The translations under genes were made by a program, and so were the position numbers. The notes below the pieces were generated by a model. It did no database searches, had not been told where the DNA came from, and worked only from the letters and a program-made list of their open reading frames with translations. This document shows positions 9,118-18,488 of a stretch of DNA of 64,000 nt, piece by piece. Source of the stretch: RYN-133 sp036497285 (GTDB lineage Bacteria; Actinomycetota; Actinomycetes; Mycobacteriales; Jatrophihabitantaceae); assembly GCA_036497285.1 (NCBI GenBank), contig DASXJR010000007.1, positions 124,001 through 188,000 of the forward strand, read 5' to 3'. The first letter of the stretch is position 1, and every line of letters starts with the position of its first letter.

Positions 9118-10767
9118 TCATCGTCGGCTCGTGAGCACCCTCAGTACCTGCTCGCCGCCGAGCTCGCGCACCACGTCGGGGTTGCCGCAGACGACGAGTT
9201 GATCCCGCGCTCGGGACAGGCCGACGTAGAGCCGTTCGCGCGACCGCTCGCCCAGCGTCCGTTCGTTCAAGACGAGCACGACGACGCGTCGTTCGAGTCC
9301 TTTGAACCCGAGCACGTGGCCGTAGAAGACCTGGTCCTGGTCCCAGAACGAGGCCCAGTACTCCCCCTGACCGCGCGCCTGCCTCTGCGACTGCTCGATG
9401 TGCCGGCTGCCGGTCGTCAAGAGCGCGACGTCCTCGGGACGCCAACCCTCGTCGAGCAATTCGTCGATCGCATCGTCGCCGGCGTCCATCGCGTCGTCGG
9501 TCGCGCACTCGACGAACCGCACCTCGGGACCGTTGCCGCCGAACAGCTTCATCCGCATCGGCGCGAGCGAGTTGAACGTCTCGGCGATCTGCCGCGTGTT
9601 GCGCAGATTCTGGTCGAGCATGAGCGGGACGAGCGGAACCGGTGGCTGCCCGAAGCGGGCGAACACCCGCTGCCCCTCGTCGCTGAACACGTAGAGTCCG
9701 CCGGTCTGCTCGTCCTTCAATGCGGCGAGCACGGCGGGCCACCACTCGTCGGCGAAGTCCTGCGCCTCGTCGATGATCACGGCGTCGAAGCGCTTGCCCG
9801 GCGGGAGCCGTCCGGCAAGCTCGACCATCTGCGCCGGCAGCCGGTGCTCCCAATAGTCGCTGTCGTCGTCACTGCCTCGTTCGGCTCCCCACTCGTGGCC
9901 GAGGCTGTGGAACTCGCCGACATATGCCGGGCGCTGCTTGCGGGGCAGGGTCTCCATGTGCCGACGCAGATATGCGGCCAGGCCGCGCGAATAACACAGC
10001 AGCGCGACCCGCTGGCCGTGCTGCGTCAACCGTCGTGCCAGCTCGACGGCCATCCACGTCTTGCCGCTGCCGGCGCCCCCGCGCACCTCGACCCGATTGA
10101 GCAGCCGCGCCGCGCCGAGGATCACCGCTTGCGCCTCGGTGAGCCGCTGCGCTTCGTCCTCGCGCTCGTCGGCCTCGGCGAGCACGTCGCGCTGCTCCCG
10201 TCCCCGTCCGGCCAGGATCTCGAGCAGCACGTCCACATCGTCGCCGTCGGGTTCGCGCAGGTCGGTCTGTTGGCGGGTCAGAGCGTCGCACAACCTTCCG
10301 ACCAGTTCGTCCAGGTCGTTGCGATCGTGGATCATCCAGCGGGGGCAGTCCGGCGCAGAGAAGTCATCGCCGAGGTGGGTGTGCGGGACGACGATCGCGT
10401 GCGCCCAGCGGATTCGGCGCCGGCCGCCACCGCTCCAGCGTGGGTCGGACTCGACATAGGTGCGCAAGGCGTACTTCGCCGCCCGGGCCTGGTTCACCGG
10501 GTCGATGCGCTTGCCCGGCGATCCCCCGCTCGACTGCAGCCATTCACCGTCCGCGCGCCACACGCTGCCGCCCTTGACTTCGACGACCACGAGGCCGAAT
10601 CCGGGCATGATCACGACCGCGTCCGCCTCGTAGTCCTTCTGCCGGTCGGTGAAGCGAAGTCCGCTGATCAGCACGTCCTTGACAGAGAGCTGGGCGCGGA
10701 GCAGATCCCACACCCGCTTCTCGCTCGCGTTCTGGAAGCGGGGCGACTCAGGACGCAAGATCGGCAC
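9118..10767 (-). CDS. NERD-domain nuclease fused to UvrD-like superfamily 1 helicase
   Basis: This is a 549-residue fusion. Residues about 15-130 are a NERD nuclease domain with the restriction-endonuclease-like core Asp49, Glu63 and Lys65 (EADAVVIMPGFGLVVVEVKGG spans it). Residues about 205-549 are an SF1 helicase with Walker A GGAGSGKT at 230-237, Walker B VIIDEAQDF and motif VI LYVGLSRARDQLVV. Proteins of this kind act on DNA, probably in repair or defence, but exact roles are undefined. It precedes the photolyase gene. A degraded copy of its C-terminal tail lies at 60.2-60.4 kb on the same strand. Confidence 0.92.
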   Translation of the reverse strand: MPILRPESPRFQNASEKRVWDLLRAQLSVKDVLISGLRFTDRQKDYEADAVVIMPGFGLVVVEVKGGSVWRADGEWLQSSGGSPGKRIDPVNQARAAKYALRTYVESDPRWSGGGRRRIRWAHAIVVPHTHLGDDFSAPDCPRWMIHDRNDLDELVGRLCDALTRQQTDLREPDGDDVDVLLEILAGRGREQRDVLAEADEREDEAQRLTEAQAVILGAARLLNRVEVRGGAGSGKTWMAVELARRLTQHGQRVALLCYSRGLAAYLRRHMETLPRKQRPAYVGEFHSLGHEWGAERGSDDDSDYWEHRLPAQMVELAGRLPPGKRFDAVIIDEAQDFADEWWPAVLAALKDEQTGGLYVFSDEGQRVFARFGQPPVPLVPLMLDQNLRNTRQIAETFNSLAPMRMKLFGGNGPEVRFVECATDDAMDAGDDAIDELLDEGWRPEDVALLTTGSRHIEQSQRQARGQGEYWASFWDQDQVFYGHVLGFKGLERRVVVLVLNERTLGERSRERLYVGLSRARDQLVVCGNPDVVRELGGEQVLRVLTSRR

Positions 10768-10857
10768 CCGACGAGTCTCATCTGCCGGTGATCACCCGGC
10801 AAGCGCAGAAATTGTCAGACCCCGTTGGGACCATATGTGGCGAGGGAGGAAGACAAG

Positions 10858-11301
10858 ATGAGCGAGATGTTGTGGGTCCGCTCGCACGTGGAGCGGTTGC
10901 TCCAGGACGAGTGGGAAGCGTGCCGGGTCGAGGCCGATCCGGACGGTGACTACGGGTTCCGGAACGGAACCGCGGCCTGCTGGGTGCGGGTGCTCGACGC
11001 CGACCAGCCGATGGTTCGGGTGTTCGGGCACGCGGCTTGCGGCGTGCGTCGGTCGGCGAAGCTGCTGACCGAGCTGAACGACATCCAGAACCGGGCGTTG
11101 ACCGCATCTGTGATGTGGACGGGAGGCTGCGTCGTGATCGCGCAGACGATCTCGGCGGTCGGCCTGACCGGCCCGGTGCTGGCGCAGGCGATGACGTCCG
11201 TCGGCGGCATCGCCGACGAGGTGGGCGTCCTGATCGCGGGGATGTTCGGCGGCTCGACGCCGTTCGAGGCCGAACTCCCCGAGTCCGAGGACGCCGAATG
11301 A
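10858..11301 (+). CDS. YbjN / type III secretion chaperone-like small protein
   Basis: This acidic protein has about 147 residues. ATG at 10858 is chosen because GAGGGAGGAAG lies just upstream; an in-frame ATG-like extension to 10825 has no such site. The pattern GTAACWVRVLDADQPMVRVF, the LLTELNDIQN helix and the C-terminal GMFGGSTPF match the YbjN-like chaperone fold common in actinobacteria. Such proteins are thought to bind peptides or act as regulators, but their targets are unknown. The gene stands alone, 70 bp upstream of the glycosyltransferase. Confidence 0.75.
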   Translation: MSEMLWVRSHVERLLQDEWEACRVEADPDGDYGFRNGTAACWVRVLDADQPMVRVFGHAACGVRRSAKLLTELNDIQNRALTASVMWTGGCVVIAQTISAVGLTGPVLAQAMTSVGGIADEVGVLIAGMFGGSTPFEAELPESEDAE

Positions 11302-11371
11302 CCGTCGCTTCCGGGATGGCCGCGTCGCTACGCTCCTAGGCGCTCCCATTCGAGACGAGGACCGATCCCGC

Positions 11372-12676
11372 ATGAACCGTCCGCGCCAGCTGACCGTGTT
11401 GTTCGTGCCCGAGTCGGCGTACGGGCCGACGAACCAGTGCATCGGGCTCGGGGACATCTTGCGGCGGCGCGGGCACCGGGTCGTGTTCGCAGCTGAGGCC
11501 TCGTGGCGCGGCAAGCTCGCTGCGTTGGGATTCGAGGAGGATCTCGTCGACCTTGCGCCACCGGACCAGACCGAACTGGACGCCGGTCAGTTCTGGAAAG
11601 ATTTCATCCGGGAGACATCGCCGGAGTTCCGCAACCCGACGGTCGACCAACTGGCGAGCTTCATGGTGCCGACCTGGCAGGCTCTTGTCGACGGCGCGAA
11701 GTACTGCGAACCGCAGCTCAAGGGTGTTATCGCGCGCGCAGGTCCCGACGTCATCGTCGAGGACAACGTCATCGCGTTCCCGGCGCTGCTCACAGCGGAT
11801 GCACCGTTCGTGCGCATCGTTTCGTGCAACCCGCTGGAAATCAGAGGCCCGCAGATCCCGCCGACCTATTCGGGGCTTCCGTCCGACGACAGCTCACAAT
11901 GGGCGGCGTTCCACGCGGAGTACGACCGCACCCACCGTCCGCTGTGGGAGGGATTCAACGCCTGGGTGGTCGAGCAGGGCGCGGTACCACTGCCCGACCT
12001 CGAGTTCATCCCGCCGAGCGAGCACGCCAACCTCTACGTCTACCCCGACGAGGTCGACTACACCGGCGTTCGCCCGCTCGACGCGACCTGGCATCGGATG
12101 GATTCCAGCGTGCGCGAGACCGATGACGATTACGAACTCCCCGACCGGGTTCGCGATCGTCCCGACGGTACGGCGCTGGTCTACCTGTCGCTGGGTTCTC
12201 TCGGTAGCGCGGATGTCGAGCTGATGAAGCGGCTGGTCGACGTGCTCGGCCGTACCACTCATCGCTACATCGTCAGCAAGGGACCGCAGCAGGCCGAGTT
12301 CGACCTCGCCGACAATATGGTCGGTGCCGAATTCCTGCCGCAGACCACGGTGATCGCCCAGGTCGACGCGGTGATCACGCACGGCGGCAACAACACCACG
12401 ACCGAGTGCCTGCACTTCGGTAAGCCGATGATCCTGCTTCCGCTGTTCTGGGATCAGTACGACAACGCGCAGCGCATGGACGAGACCGGTTTCGGTGTCC
12501 GGCTACCGACCTACACCTTCTCCGAGGAGCAGCTGCGGGCGGCGCTCGCGCGCGTCCTCGACGTGGACGTGCGCGGGAAGGCGGAGCGGGTCGGTGCGCA
12601 GATCCGCACCCGTGACGGGTTGCGCCGTGGCGCGCATGTGATCGAACAGATCGCCCGAGCGCGAGCCGGCGGGTGA
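11372..12676 (+). CDS. GT1-family (UGT/MGT-like) glycosyltransferase
   Basis: The protein has 434 residues with a GT-B fold. The N-terminal acceptor domain starts LTVLFVPESAYGPTNQCIGLGDILRRRGHRV. The C-terminal donor domain carries THGGNNTTTECLHFGKPMILLPLFWDQYDNA, the family-1 signature for UDP-sugar binding. Enzymes of this type attach sugars to small lipophilic acceptors such as macrolides or sterols. The stop overlaps the GTG start of the downstream kinase (GTGA), so the two are translationally coupled. Acceptor and donor are not predictable. Confidence 0.9.
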   Translation: MNRPRQLTVLFVPESAYGPTNQCIGLGDILRRRGHRVVFAAEASWRGKLAALGFEEDLVDLAPPDQTELDAGQFWKDFIRETSPEFRNPTVDQLASFMVPTWQALVDGAKYCEPQLKGVIARAGPDVIVEDNVIAFPALLTADAPFVRIVSCNPLEIRGPQIPPTYSGLPSDDSSQWAAFHAEYDRTHRPLWEGFNAWVVEQGAVPLPDLEFIPPSEHANLYVYPDEVDYTGVRPLDATWHRMDSSVRETDDDYELPDRVRDRPDGTALVYLSLGSLGSADVELMKRLVDVLGRTTHRYIVSKGPQQAEFDLADNMVGAEFLPQTTVIAQVDAVITHGGNNTTTECLHFGKPMILLPLFWDQYDNAQRMDETGFGVRLPTYTFSEEQLRAALARVLDVDVRGKAERVGAQIRTRDGLRRGAHVIEQIARARAGG

Positions 12677-13956
12677 CGACCGCGCTGCAGGCGGCCGTCG
12701 CAGCAGCCGATTCGGCGCTGGTGCTGCCCACCGGTGACCGGCGCGCCGCCGTCGCGGTCCGCGGACCGCTCACGCTGTGCGCAGCACTCGATCTCGGCGA
12801 CGGCCATGCCCTCGCGGTGCTGGGTTCCGCCGACGGCGCCCGGTGGACGGTGCCCGTGATCATGAACGGCGTCGGTCTGCGGCGGGCAGGTCCCGGCGAC
12901 GGTACGGCCGAGCGTCTCGTGCGACGTCTCGCGGATGGACGCGACGGCGGATCCTTCGTCCTCACCCGGTTCGACGTGGCCGACATGCGCGGGGAACGTG
13001 CCGTAACCGTGGACCAGACCGACGAGTCGGTGATCGTCGGCGAGCGTGCGGTGGTGAAATACGCAGTGCGTCTGCCACCCGACGGGCAGCCGGGCAGTCC
13101 GGCCGCGGCCCGGCTCGGCACGCTCGCGGCCGCGGGATTCGCCGACATGCCTGCTGTATGGGGCCTGGTCAGCCTGGACGACGTGTTGCTCGCAACCGTC
13201 GTCGAGTATCTGCCTGGCGCACAGGACGGGTGGGACTGGGCGGTCGCGGATGTGCGCAGCTTCGCAGGCGGCGCCCTTTCCGAAACCGACGCGCTCGCGC
13301 CTGCCCGCCGGATCGGAGCCGCGATCGCGCGCATGCACGCGGCGCTGGCAACAGCCGGACGCACCCACGCGAGCGCCGACGTCATCGCGTCGTGGCGCGG
13401 ACGGATCAGCGGCGAACTCGAACAGGCCCGCCGAGTGGTGACCGGGCCGGAAGGCGACCGGCTGCGCAGGCTCGCGCCGCGCATCGAGGAGGTGTACGCG
13501 GATCTCGCCGACGTGTCGGGTACCCCCTTGATCGGTCTTCACGGCGATCTGCATGTCGGGCAGGTGCTGCGCCACGGCGATCGGTACGCCGTGATCGACT
13601 TCGACGGCAATCCTGTGCTCTCGCCGGGCGACCGAGCAGCCCCCGCTCCGGCCGCTGTCGATGTGGCGAGCATGGCCGCGAGTCTCGATCACGTCGGCCG
13701 CGTGGTGCTGTACCGGACGCCCGGTGTCGACGCGGCCGCCGTACGGCACTGGATCGCCGCTGCTCAGGACGAGTTCTCAGCCGGTTACGCGACGACCGCT
13801 GCGGCGTGCGGCAGCGCCGACCTGCTCGACCGCCGGTTGTCAACGGTGCTGCGGGTCGCGCAAGAAGTACGCGAATACCTGTACGCGGTGCGCCATCTGC
13901 CGCACTGGGTCTACGTCCCCGACATGGCGCTCGCCGACCTGCTTTCGGAGCGGTGA
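12673..13956 (+). CDS. Maltokinase / glucosamine-kinase-like sugar kinase
   Basis: This 427-residue protein has an N-terminal cap domain and an aminoglycoside-phosphotransferase-like kinase core. The catalytic loop is GLHGDLHVGQVLR and the metal-binding segment is AVIDFDGNPVLSPGDR, followed by DVASMAASLDHVG. This arrangement is characteristic of actinobacterial maltokinases (Mak/Pep2) and their glucosamine-kinase relatives. It would phosphorylate a sugar at the expense of ATP. It is coupled to the upstream GT1 glycosyltransferase rather than to trehalose synthase, so a role outside the GlgE pathway is likely. The IDFDGNP motif fits the glucosamine-kinase branch better than the IDFEGEP-type motif of maltokinases. 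That distinction is from memory and unverified. Confidence 0.8.
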   Translation: MTTALQAAVAAADSALVLPTGDRRAAVAVRGPLTLCAALDLGDGHALAVLGSADGARWTVPVIMNGVGLRRAGPGDGTAERLVRRLADGRDGGSFVLTRFDVADMRGERAVTVDQTDESVIVGERAVVKYAVRLPPDGQPGSPAAARLGTLAAAGFADMPAVWGLVSLDDVLLATVVEYLPGAQDGWDWAVADVRSFAGGALSETDALAPARRIGAAIARMHAALATAGRTHASADVIASWRGRISGELEQARRVVTGPEGDRLRRLAPRIEEVYADLADVSGTPLIGLHGDLHVGQVLRHGDRYAVIDFDGNPVLSPGDRAAPAPAAVDVASMAASLDHVGRVVLYRTPGVDAAAVRHWIAAAQDEFSAGYATTAAACGSADLLDRRLSTVLRVAQEVREYLYAVRHLPHWVYVPDMALADLLSER

Positions 13957-13982
13957 CCGGCGTCGTCCGACGAGCACAGCGG

Positions 13983-14525
13983 TCAGCCCGCCGCGCGGTG
14001 GCGCCCCCGGCCGGGGGGACGCCGCAGACCCGGATAGACCAGCGAAACGTCGATGTAGTCCCACTTGTCCACCCAGCCGTCGGGATTGGCTTCGCGCAAC
14101 TCGCGCAAGGTACGCCGCACCTCGTCGTAGGTTCGGATCAGGCGGGCGACCCTCGGATCGGCGAGCACGGTCGCGACCCGGCAACCGCGCCGTCCGCAGC
14201 TGCACCGCTTGCCGCGCAGGTGATGCAGGTCGTCGAGCTGTGCCAGCACCTGGACGAGAATCTCGCGACTGGCGTACGCGGCCTGCATCCTGTCGCGGTA
14301 GTGGTCGCGTTCGCCCTGCGCCAACAAGGTTTCGTCCTGCGCGTCGATCAGGGCGTGGTGGTACATCGCGGCGTGATCGGCCTCGCGTGCGGCGAAGTTG
14401 TCGAGGGTCTCGTCCGAATGTTGCAGGCATCGCACGCACGAGTGCACCGCCGCGCGATCGTTGCTGTACGACGACACCTGATGCAGCCCGCAGCATTTGC
14501 AGCGGAACGCGTTCATGTTGTGCAC
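13983..14525 (-). CDS. Hypothetical cysteine-rich (zinc-ribbon-like) protein
   Basis: The protein has 180 residues with a GTG start behind AAGGGGGA. It has two putative metal-binding parts. One is an N-terminal ribbon with Cys9, Cys11 and Cys12 followed by Cys30 and Cys33 (HSCVRC). The other is a central CSCGRRGC cluster near residue 108. A helical, charged middle section lies between them. The family is not recognised. It converges on the kinase gene. Longer overlapping frames on both strands here look like shadows because they are arginine-rich and lack motifs. Confidence 0.6.
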   Translation of the reverse strand: MHNMNAFRCKCCGLHQVSSYSNDRAAVHSCVRCLQHSDETLDNFAAREADHAAMYHHALIDAQDETLLAQGERDHYRDRMQAAYASREILVQVLAQLDDLHHLRGKRCSCGRRGCRVATVLADPRVARLIRTYDEVRRTLRELREANPDGWVDKWDYIDVSLVYPGLRRPPGRGRHRAAG

Positions 14526-14638
14526 CGGACGTCCCCCTTATACCCGCCCCGGACGGGTCCTGTGCCTGCACGGATCCTCACATGCCTTCCTGGGCAAAGG
14601 TGCCAACACGTCCCGCGTGTCGGCGTCGAGACTTGCCG

Positions 14639-15160
14639 TCAGGGGCGCTCGGACGTGTGCTGGTCGCAGCCGCACGGATTGGGTGCGCGCCCTCGCAAAC
14701 CACCCGTCACCAGGCCGAGGATGGTCTCGAAGATCTGGTCATCCTCGACGTCCGGCAGCGCCGTCCGGATCTGCCAGATGTTCGGATGGTCCGCGCGACC
14801 CGCGGTGAGGTAGGCGCCGACCCACGCCATCCGGTCGGCTTCCTGCGCGTCGGGGTCGAGCGACAGGAATGACGCCTCACCCCCGGTGAACGACAGGACG
14901 AAGTCGCCGTAGGCGCGGTAGATGTCCGCGGCCTCGGCGCCGTCGACGAGTGTGCTGACCCAGCACTCGCTCGGATTCAATCCCGCCATCGAGTCCTCGA
15001 TCAGCCGATCGGCAATGGCGAGCACCAGGTCGTCCTTGCTCGCGAAATGTCGGTAAAGCGCCGTCGGGTCGGAACCGAGCGCTCGTCCCAGCTTTGGCAG
15101 GCTGAAGCTCGAAGCGTTGACACCGGGTTTGCGGCCGTGATTGGTTACCGGCACGTTCAA
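14639..15160 (-). CDS. TetR-family regulator with shortened N-terminus
   Basis: The protein has 173 residues. The recognition part of the TetR helix-turn-helix is clear (FSLPKLGRALGSDPTALYRHFASKDDLVLAIADRL). The usual first helix before it is missing or replaced by a short segment (NHGRKPGVNASS). TTG at 15160 is the annotated start; the frame stays open about 55 bp further upstream, inside the amidohydrolase gene. Only 14 bp separate it from that divergent gene, so its operator must overlap coding sequence. It probably controls the amidohydrolase/ABC-transporter operon. It may be partly degraded. Confidence 0.7.
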   Translation of the reverse strand: MNVPVTNHGRKPGVNASSFSLPKLGRALGSDPTALYRHFASKDDLVLAIADRLIEDSMAGLNPSECWVSTLVDGAEAADIYRAYGDFVLSFTGGEASFLSLDPDAQEADRMAWVGAYLTAGRADHPNIWQIRTALPDVEDDQIFETILGLVTGGLRGRAPNPCGCDQHTSERP

Positions 15161-15174
15161 GACGGGGGCGAGTC

Positions 15175-16818
15175 GTGTCGGGTCACGGCGACGAAGCGGT
15201 ATTTCACAACGGGTTCATCTTCGACGGCGTCGGTTTTCTGCCGCCGGGTACGACCGTTCGCGTTGCGGACGGCCGCATCGCGAGTGTCGACGTCGCCGAG
15301 AGGCTCAACGGTGCGGAGCCGATCGATCTTCGCGGCGGCACATTGCTGCCCGGGTTCATCGACGCGCACGCACATCCGGTATTCGCCGGCAATCAATTGC
15401 GGCACTGCGACCTGCGCGACGCCGCGAGCGCAGACGGCTACGTCGCAACCGTCGCTGCGTACGCCGACAGTCATCCGGACGAGGAGTGGATCACCGGCGG
15501 CGGTTGGGCGATGGAGGCATTTCCGGGCGGAATCCCGTCGAAGGAACTGCTGGACGCGGTAGTCCCCGATCGTCCCGTATTCCTGCCCAACCGCGACGGC
15601 CACGGCGCGTGGGTCAACAGCAGGGCGCTGGACCTGGCCGGTATCGACGACACCACGCCCGATCCGCCGGACGGTCGCATCGACCGCGACGCGGGCGGCG
15701 TCGCGGTCGGAATGCTGCAAGAAGGCGCCGCGTCGCTCGTGGGTCGGCTGCTGCCCGTCATCACAGCGGACGACTGGTACACGGCCCTGCTGACCGCCCA
15801 GGACTACCTGCTGGCATTGGGCGTCACCGGTTGGCAGGACGCCATCATCGGCGACTACCAGGACGGCGTCGATCCGCTGCCGGCTTACCTGCGCGCGGAC
15901 AAGAACGGTGCACTGCAGGCGAGCGTCGTCGGGGCGCTGTGGTGGGACCGCCACAAGGACCTCGGGCAACTCGAGTCTCTGCTGCACCGGCGCGCCCAAG
16001 CAGCCGGGCAGCGCTTCGTCGCCACGAGCGTGAAGATGATGCTGGACGGCGTTGCCGAGAACCACACCGCGGCGATGCTCGAGCCGTATCTCGACACCGA
16101 AGGCTGTGCGAGCGAGGTCGACGGGCTGGACTTCATCGACCCGCAACGGCTCCCCGAGTTCGTCAGCGCGCTCGATCGCGAGGGCTTCCAGGTGCACTTC
16201 CATGCGCTCGGTGATCGCGCCGTGCGCAATGCACTGGACGCTGTCGAAGCTGCCCGCACCGCGAACCCGGACGGCGCGCAGCGCCACCACCTTGCACACC
16301 TTCAGGTCGTGCACCCCGACGACGTCACGCGCTTCGCACCGCTGCGTGCCACCGCAAACATCCAATCGCTGTGGGCCCAGCACGACTCGCAGATGGACGA
16401 CCTGACCATCCCGTACCTCGGGGATCGTCGTACCGGTTGGCAGTATCCGTTCCGCTCGTTGCAGGCGGCCGGTGCCGCGATGTGCGCGGGCAGCGATTGG
16501 CCGGTCACCAGCCCGAACCCGTTCCTCGCGATTCACGTCGCGGTCAACCGCAGTCTGCCTGCGGTGGCGGGTGGCTCAGGCAGCGAGCCGTTCCTGCCCG
16601 AACAGGCGGTCAGCCTGGCGTCGGCGCTGTCCGGCTACACGTCCGGCAGCGCGAAGGTGAACGGTGTGGACGACCACGCCGGCGCGATCAGGCCGGGTTA
16701 CGACGCCGACCTCGCAGTGGTCGACGCCGATCTCTCCCATGTCGCCCCCTCAGACATCCACGCGGCCCGGGTCGGTCAGACGTGGATCCGTGGCCGGCTC
16801 GTCTTCGAGTCGCGCTGA
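15175..16818 (+). CDS. YtcJ-like metal-dependent amidohydrolase (amidohydrolase family 3)
   Basis: The protein has 547 residues. The GTG start follows GGGGGCGA. Metal-binding features of the amidohydrolase superfamily are visible: FIDAHAHPVF near residue 60, FHALGDRAV, HLAHLQVVHPDDV and the terminal aspartate in CAGSDWPV. These enzymes hydrolyse amide or related bonds using one or two zinc ions. It is the first gene of a forward operon with a complete peptide-type ABC importer (24 bp to the binding protein). It is probably cytosolic and acts on imported substrate. A second member of the family is at 48785, but the two are not close copies. Confidence 0.9.
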   Translation: MSGHGDEAVFHNGFIFDGVGFLPPGTTVRVADGRIASVDVAERLNGAEPIDLRGGTLLPGFIDAHAHPVFAGNQLRHCDLRDAASADGYVATVAAYADSHPDEEWITGGGWAMEAFPGGIPSKELLDAVVPDRPVFLPNRDGHGAWVNSRALDLAGIDDTTPDPPDGRIDRDAGGVAVGMLQEGAASLVGRLLPVITADDWYTALLTAQDYLLALGVTGWQDAIIGDYQDGVDPLPAYLRADKNGALQASVVGALWWDRHKDLGQLESLLHRRAQAAGQRFVATSVKMMLDGVAENHTAAMLEPYLDTEGCASEVDGLDFIDPQRLPEFVSALDREGFQVHFHALGDRAVRNALDAVEAARTANPDGAQRHHLAHLQVVHPDDVTRFAPLRATANIQSLWAQHDSQMDDLTIPYLGDRRTGWQYPFRSLQAAGAAMCAGSDWPVTSPNPFLAIHVAVNRSLPAVAGGSGSEPFLPEQAVSLASALSGYTSGSAKVNGVDDHAGAIRPGYDADLAVVDADLSHVAPSDIHAARVGQTWIRGRLVFESR

Positions 16819-16841
16819 GTCGCAGTGACAAGGAGAAAACC

Positions 16842-18485
16842 ATGCTCCGTAGCCGCACTGCCGTAGCCGGGCTCGCCGCCGTTTCCGTCATCGGGTTGAT
16901 GACGGCCTGCGGGCGCTCGGCCGGGAACTCGACGACCACGAACGGGAACATCAACCCGTTGAAGGGGCTGGTGACGACCACGGCACCGGGCACGAAGCAG
17001 GTCTCGTCCGTCACCTGGGCCGTCTACCGGGATGTCAACTCCCTCGATCCGATCTTCGCTTTCGACTATCCCGAGAACACCGCTGTGTCCCTGCTGTGCG
17101 AGTCGTTGCTGCGCCAGTCGCCGGACGGCGCCGTGGGCCCGGGCCTGGCGACGCTGTCGACGCCGTCGCCGACCAAATACGTGCTCACGCTCAAATCCGG
17201 CGTGCATTTCTGGGACGGCAATCCGGTCACGCCGGCCGACGTCGTGTACAGCCTCGGACGCGCGCAGAGCAGCAAGCTCGGCGGCTTCTACACCCAGGTC
17301 TTCACCAGGGTTAAGTCCATCACCGCAACCGGTTCGAACCAGGTCACGATCACACTGAACCAGCCGGACTATTGGCTGCAGGGCGAACTCGCGTCCATGC
17401 CGGGCATCGTCATCGAGCAGAAGTTCGCCGAGGCGCAGGGCAAGAAGTACGGCACGCCCGGCGGCAGCATCATGTGCACCGGCGCGTACAAGTACAAGTC
17501 GTTCTCCCCCGGAGTCGGCGTGACCGCGGTGGCCGACCCGAACTACTGGAACAAGGACGTGCACCCGCTCGTCGGCAGCATCCTGATCAAGGGCGTGCCC
17601 GACATCTCCGCGTTCACGTCCGGGTTGCAGACGGGCGCAATCTCCGGCGCCTTCTCCTACGCACTGTCGACGCTGAACCAGCTGCAGAGCAACCAGAACG
17701 TCAAAGTCGTCCAGGGTCCCGGCTGGTTGACCGACGCGTTCATCGTGTCGAGTCGAAGCGGTGTACTCGGCGACGTGCGGGTGCGCCGGGCGTTGTCGGA
17801 GGCGCTCGACCGTTCCGGCATCGTCAACTCGGTTTACAAGGGCGCCGCGCTGATGCCCAAGTGGATCTCCAATCCTGGCACCTTCGGCTACGGGCGGTCG
17901 GTATTCAATGCCGCCTACAACTCGGCACCGACGATCAAGCACGACATCGCCGGCGCGAAGAAGCTCATCCAGCAAGCCGGCGCCAGTGGCAAGACCCTGA
18001 CCATCGGCACTTCGAGCCAGCTCGCCGACATCTCGGCGGTCGCCGGGGCGTACCAGGCAGCGGCCCAGGCGATCGGGCTGAAGGTGCAGCTGAAGTCCGT
18101 GTCGGCGAACAACTACATCAACTTCTTCATCGACGCCAAGGCACGTGTCGGCATCGACGGGTTCCTCACGGTCAACTACGGCGACTACGCCGATCCGGCC
18201 GCGATGCTGTCGACGCTCGTCCTGCCCGAGGGCTCGCAGAACTACGACAAGTACGACAACAAGCAGATCGTCACGTTGATGAACCAGGCGCGCAGCACCG
18301 CCGACCCGGACAAGCGGGCCGCGCTCGTCGTCAAGGTGGAACAGCTCGCGATCAAGGATCTGCCGTGGATCCCGGACGTGCAGCCCACCTCTTTGCTGCT
18401 GATGAACAAGAAGCTGTCCGGCGCGACCGCGTCGTTCGCGTACATGTTCGCCCCCTGGGCAGACCACCTGGGCGGGGTCGGCTGA
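16842..18485 (+). CDS. ABC transporter substrate-binding lipoprotein, peptide/nickel (SBP family 5) type
   Basis: This 547-residue protein starts at ATG 16842 behind AAGGAG. The signal peptide ends in the lipobox LMTAC with the lipidated Cys near residue 23. The binding-protein family 5 pattern is present: SLDPIFAFDYPENTAVSLLCESLL, LKSGVHFWDGNPVTPADVVYSL and RVRRALSEALDRSGIV. It captures an oligopeptide-like or other amide substrate outside the membrane and delivers it to the permeases encoded immediately downstream (3 bp gap). Confidence 0.94.
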   Translation: MLRSRTAVAGLAAVSVIGLMTACGRSAGNSTTTNGNINPLKGLVTTTAPGTKQVSSVTWAVYRDVNSLDPIFAFDYPENTAVSLLCESLLRQSPDGAVGPGLATLSTPSPTKYVLTLKSGVHFWDGNPVTPADVVYSLGRAQSSKLGGFYTQVFTRVKSITATGSNQVTITLNQPDYWLQGELASMPGIVIEQKFAEAQGKKYGTPGGSIMCTGAYKYKSFSPGVGVTAVADPNYWNKDVHPLVGSILIKGVPDISAFTSGLQTGAISGAFSYALSTLNQLQSNQNVKVVQGPGWLTDAFIVSSRSGVLGDVRVRRALSEALDRSGIVNSVYKGAALMPKWISNPGTFGYGRSVFNAAYNSAPTIKHDIAGAKKLIQQAGASGKTLTIGTSSQLADISAVAGAYQAAAQAIGLKVQLKSVSANNYINFFIDAKARVGIDGFLTVNYGDYADPAAMLSTLVLPEGSQNYDKYDNKQIVTLMNQARSTADPDKRAALVVKVEQLAIKDLPWIPDVQPTSLLLMNKKLSGATASFAYMFAPWADHLGGVG

Positions 18486-18488
18486 CGG

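Noticed and set aside
13661..14872. 403-residue plus-strand ORF across the zinc-ribbon and TetR genes
   Set aside because: It is arginine- and proline-rich, antisense to two better-supported genes and without a ribosome-binding site.
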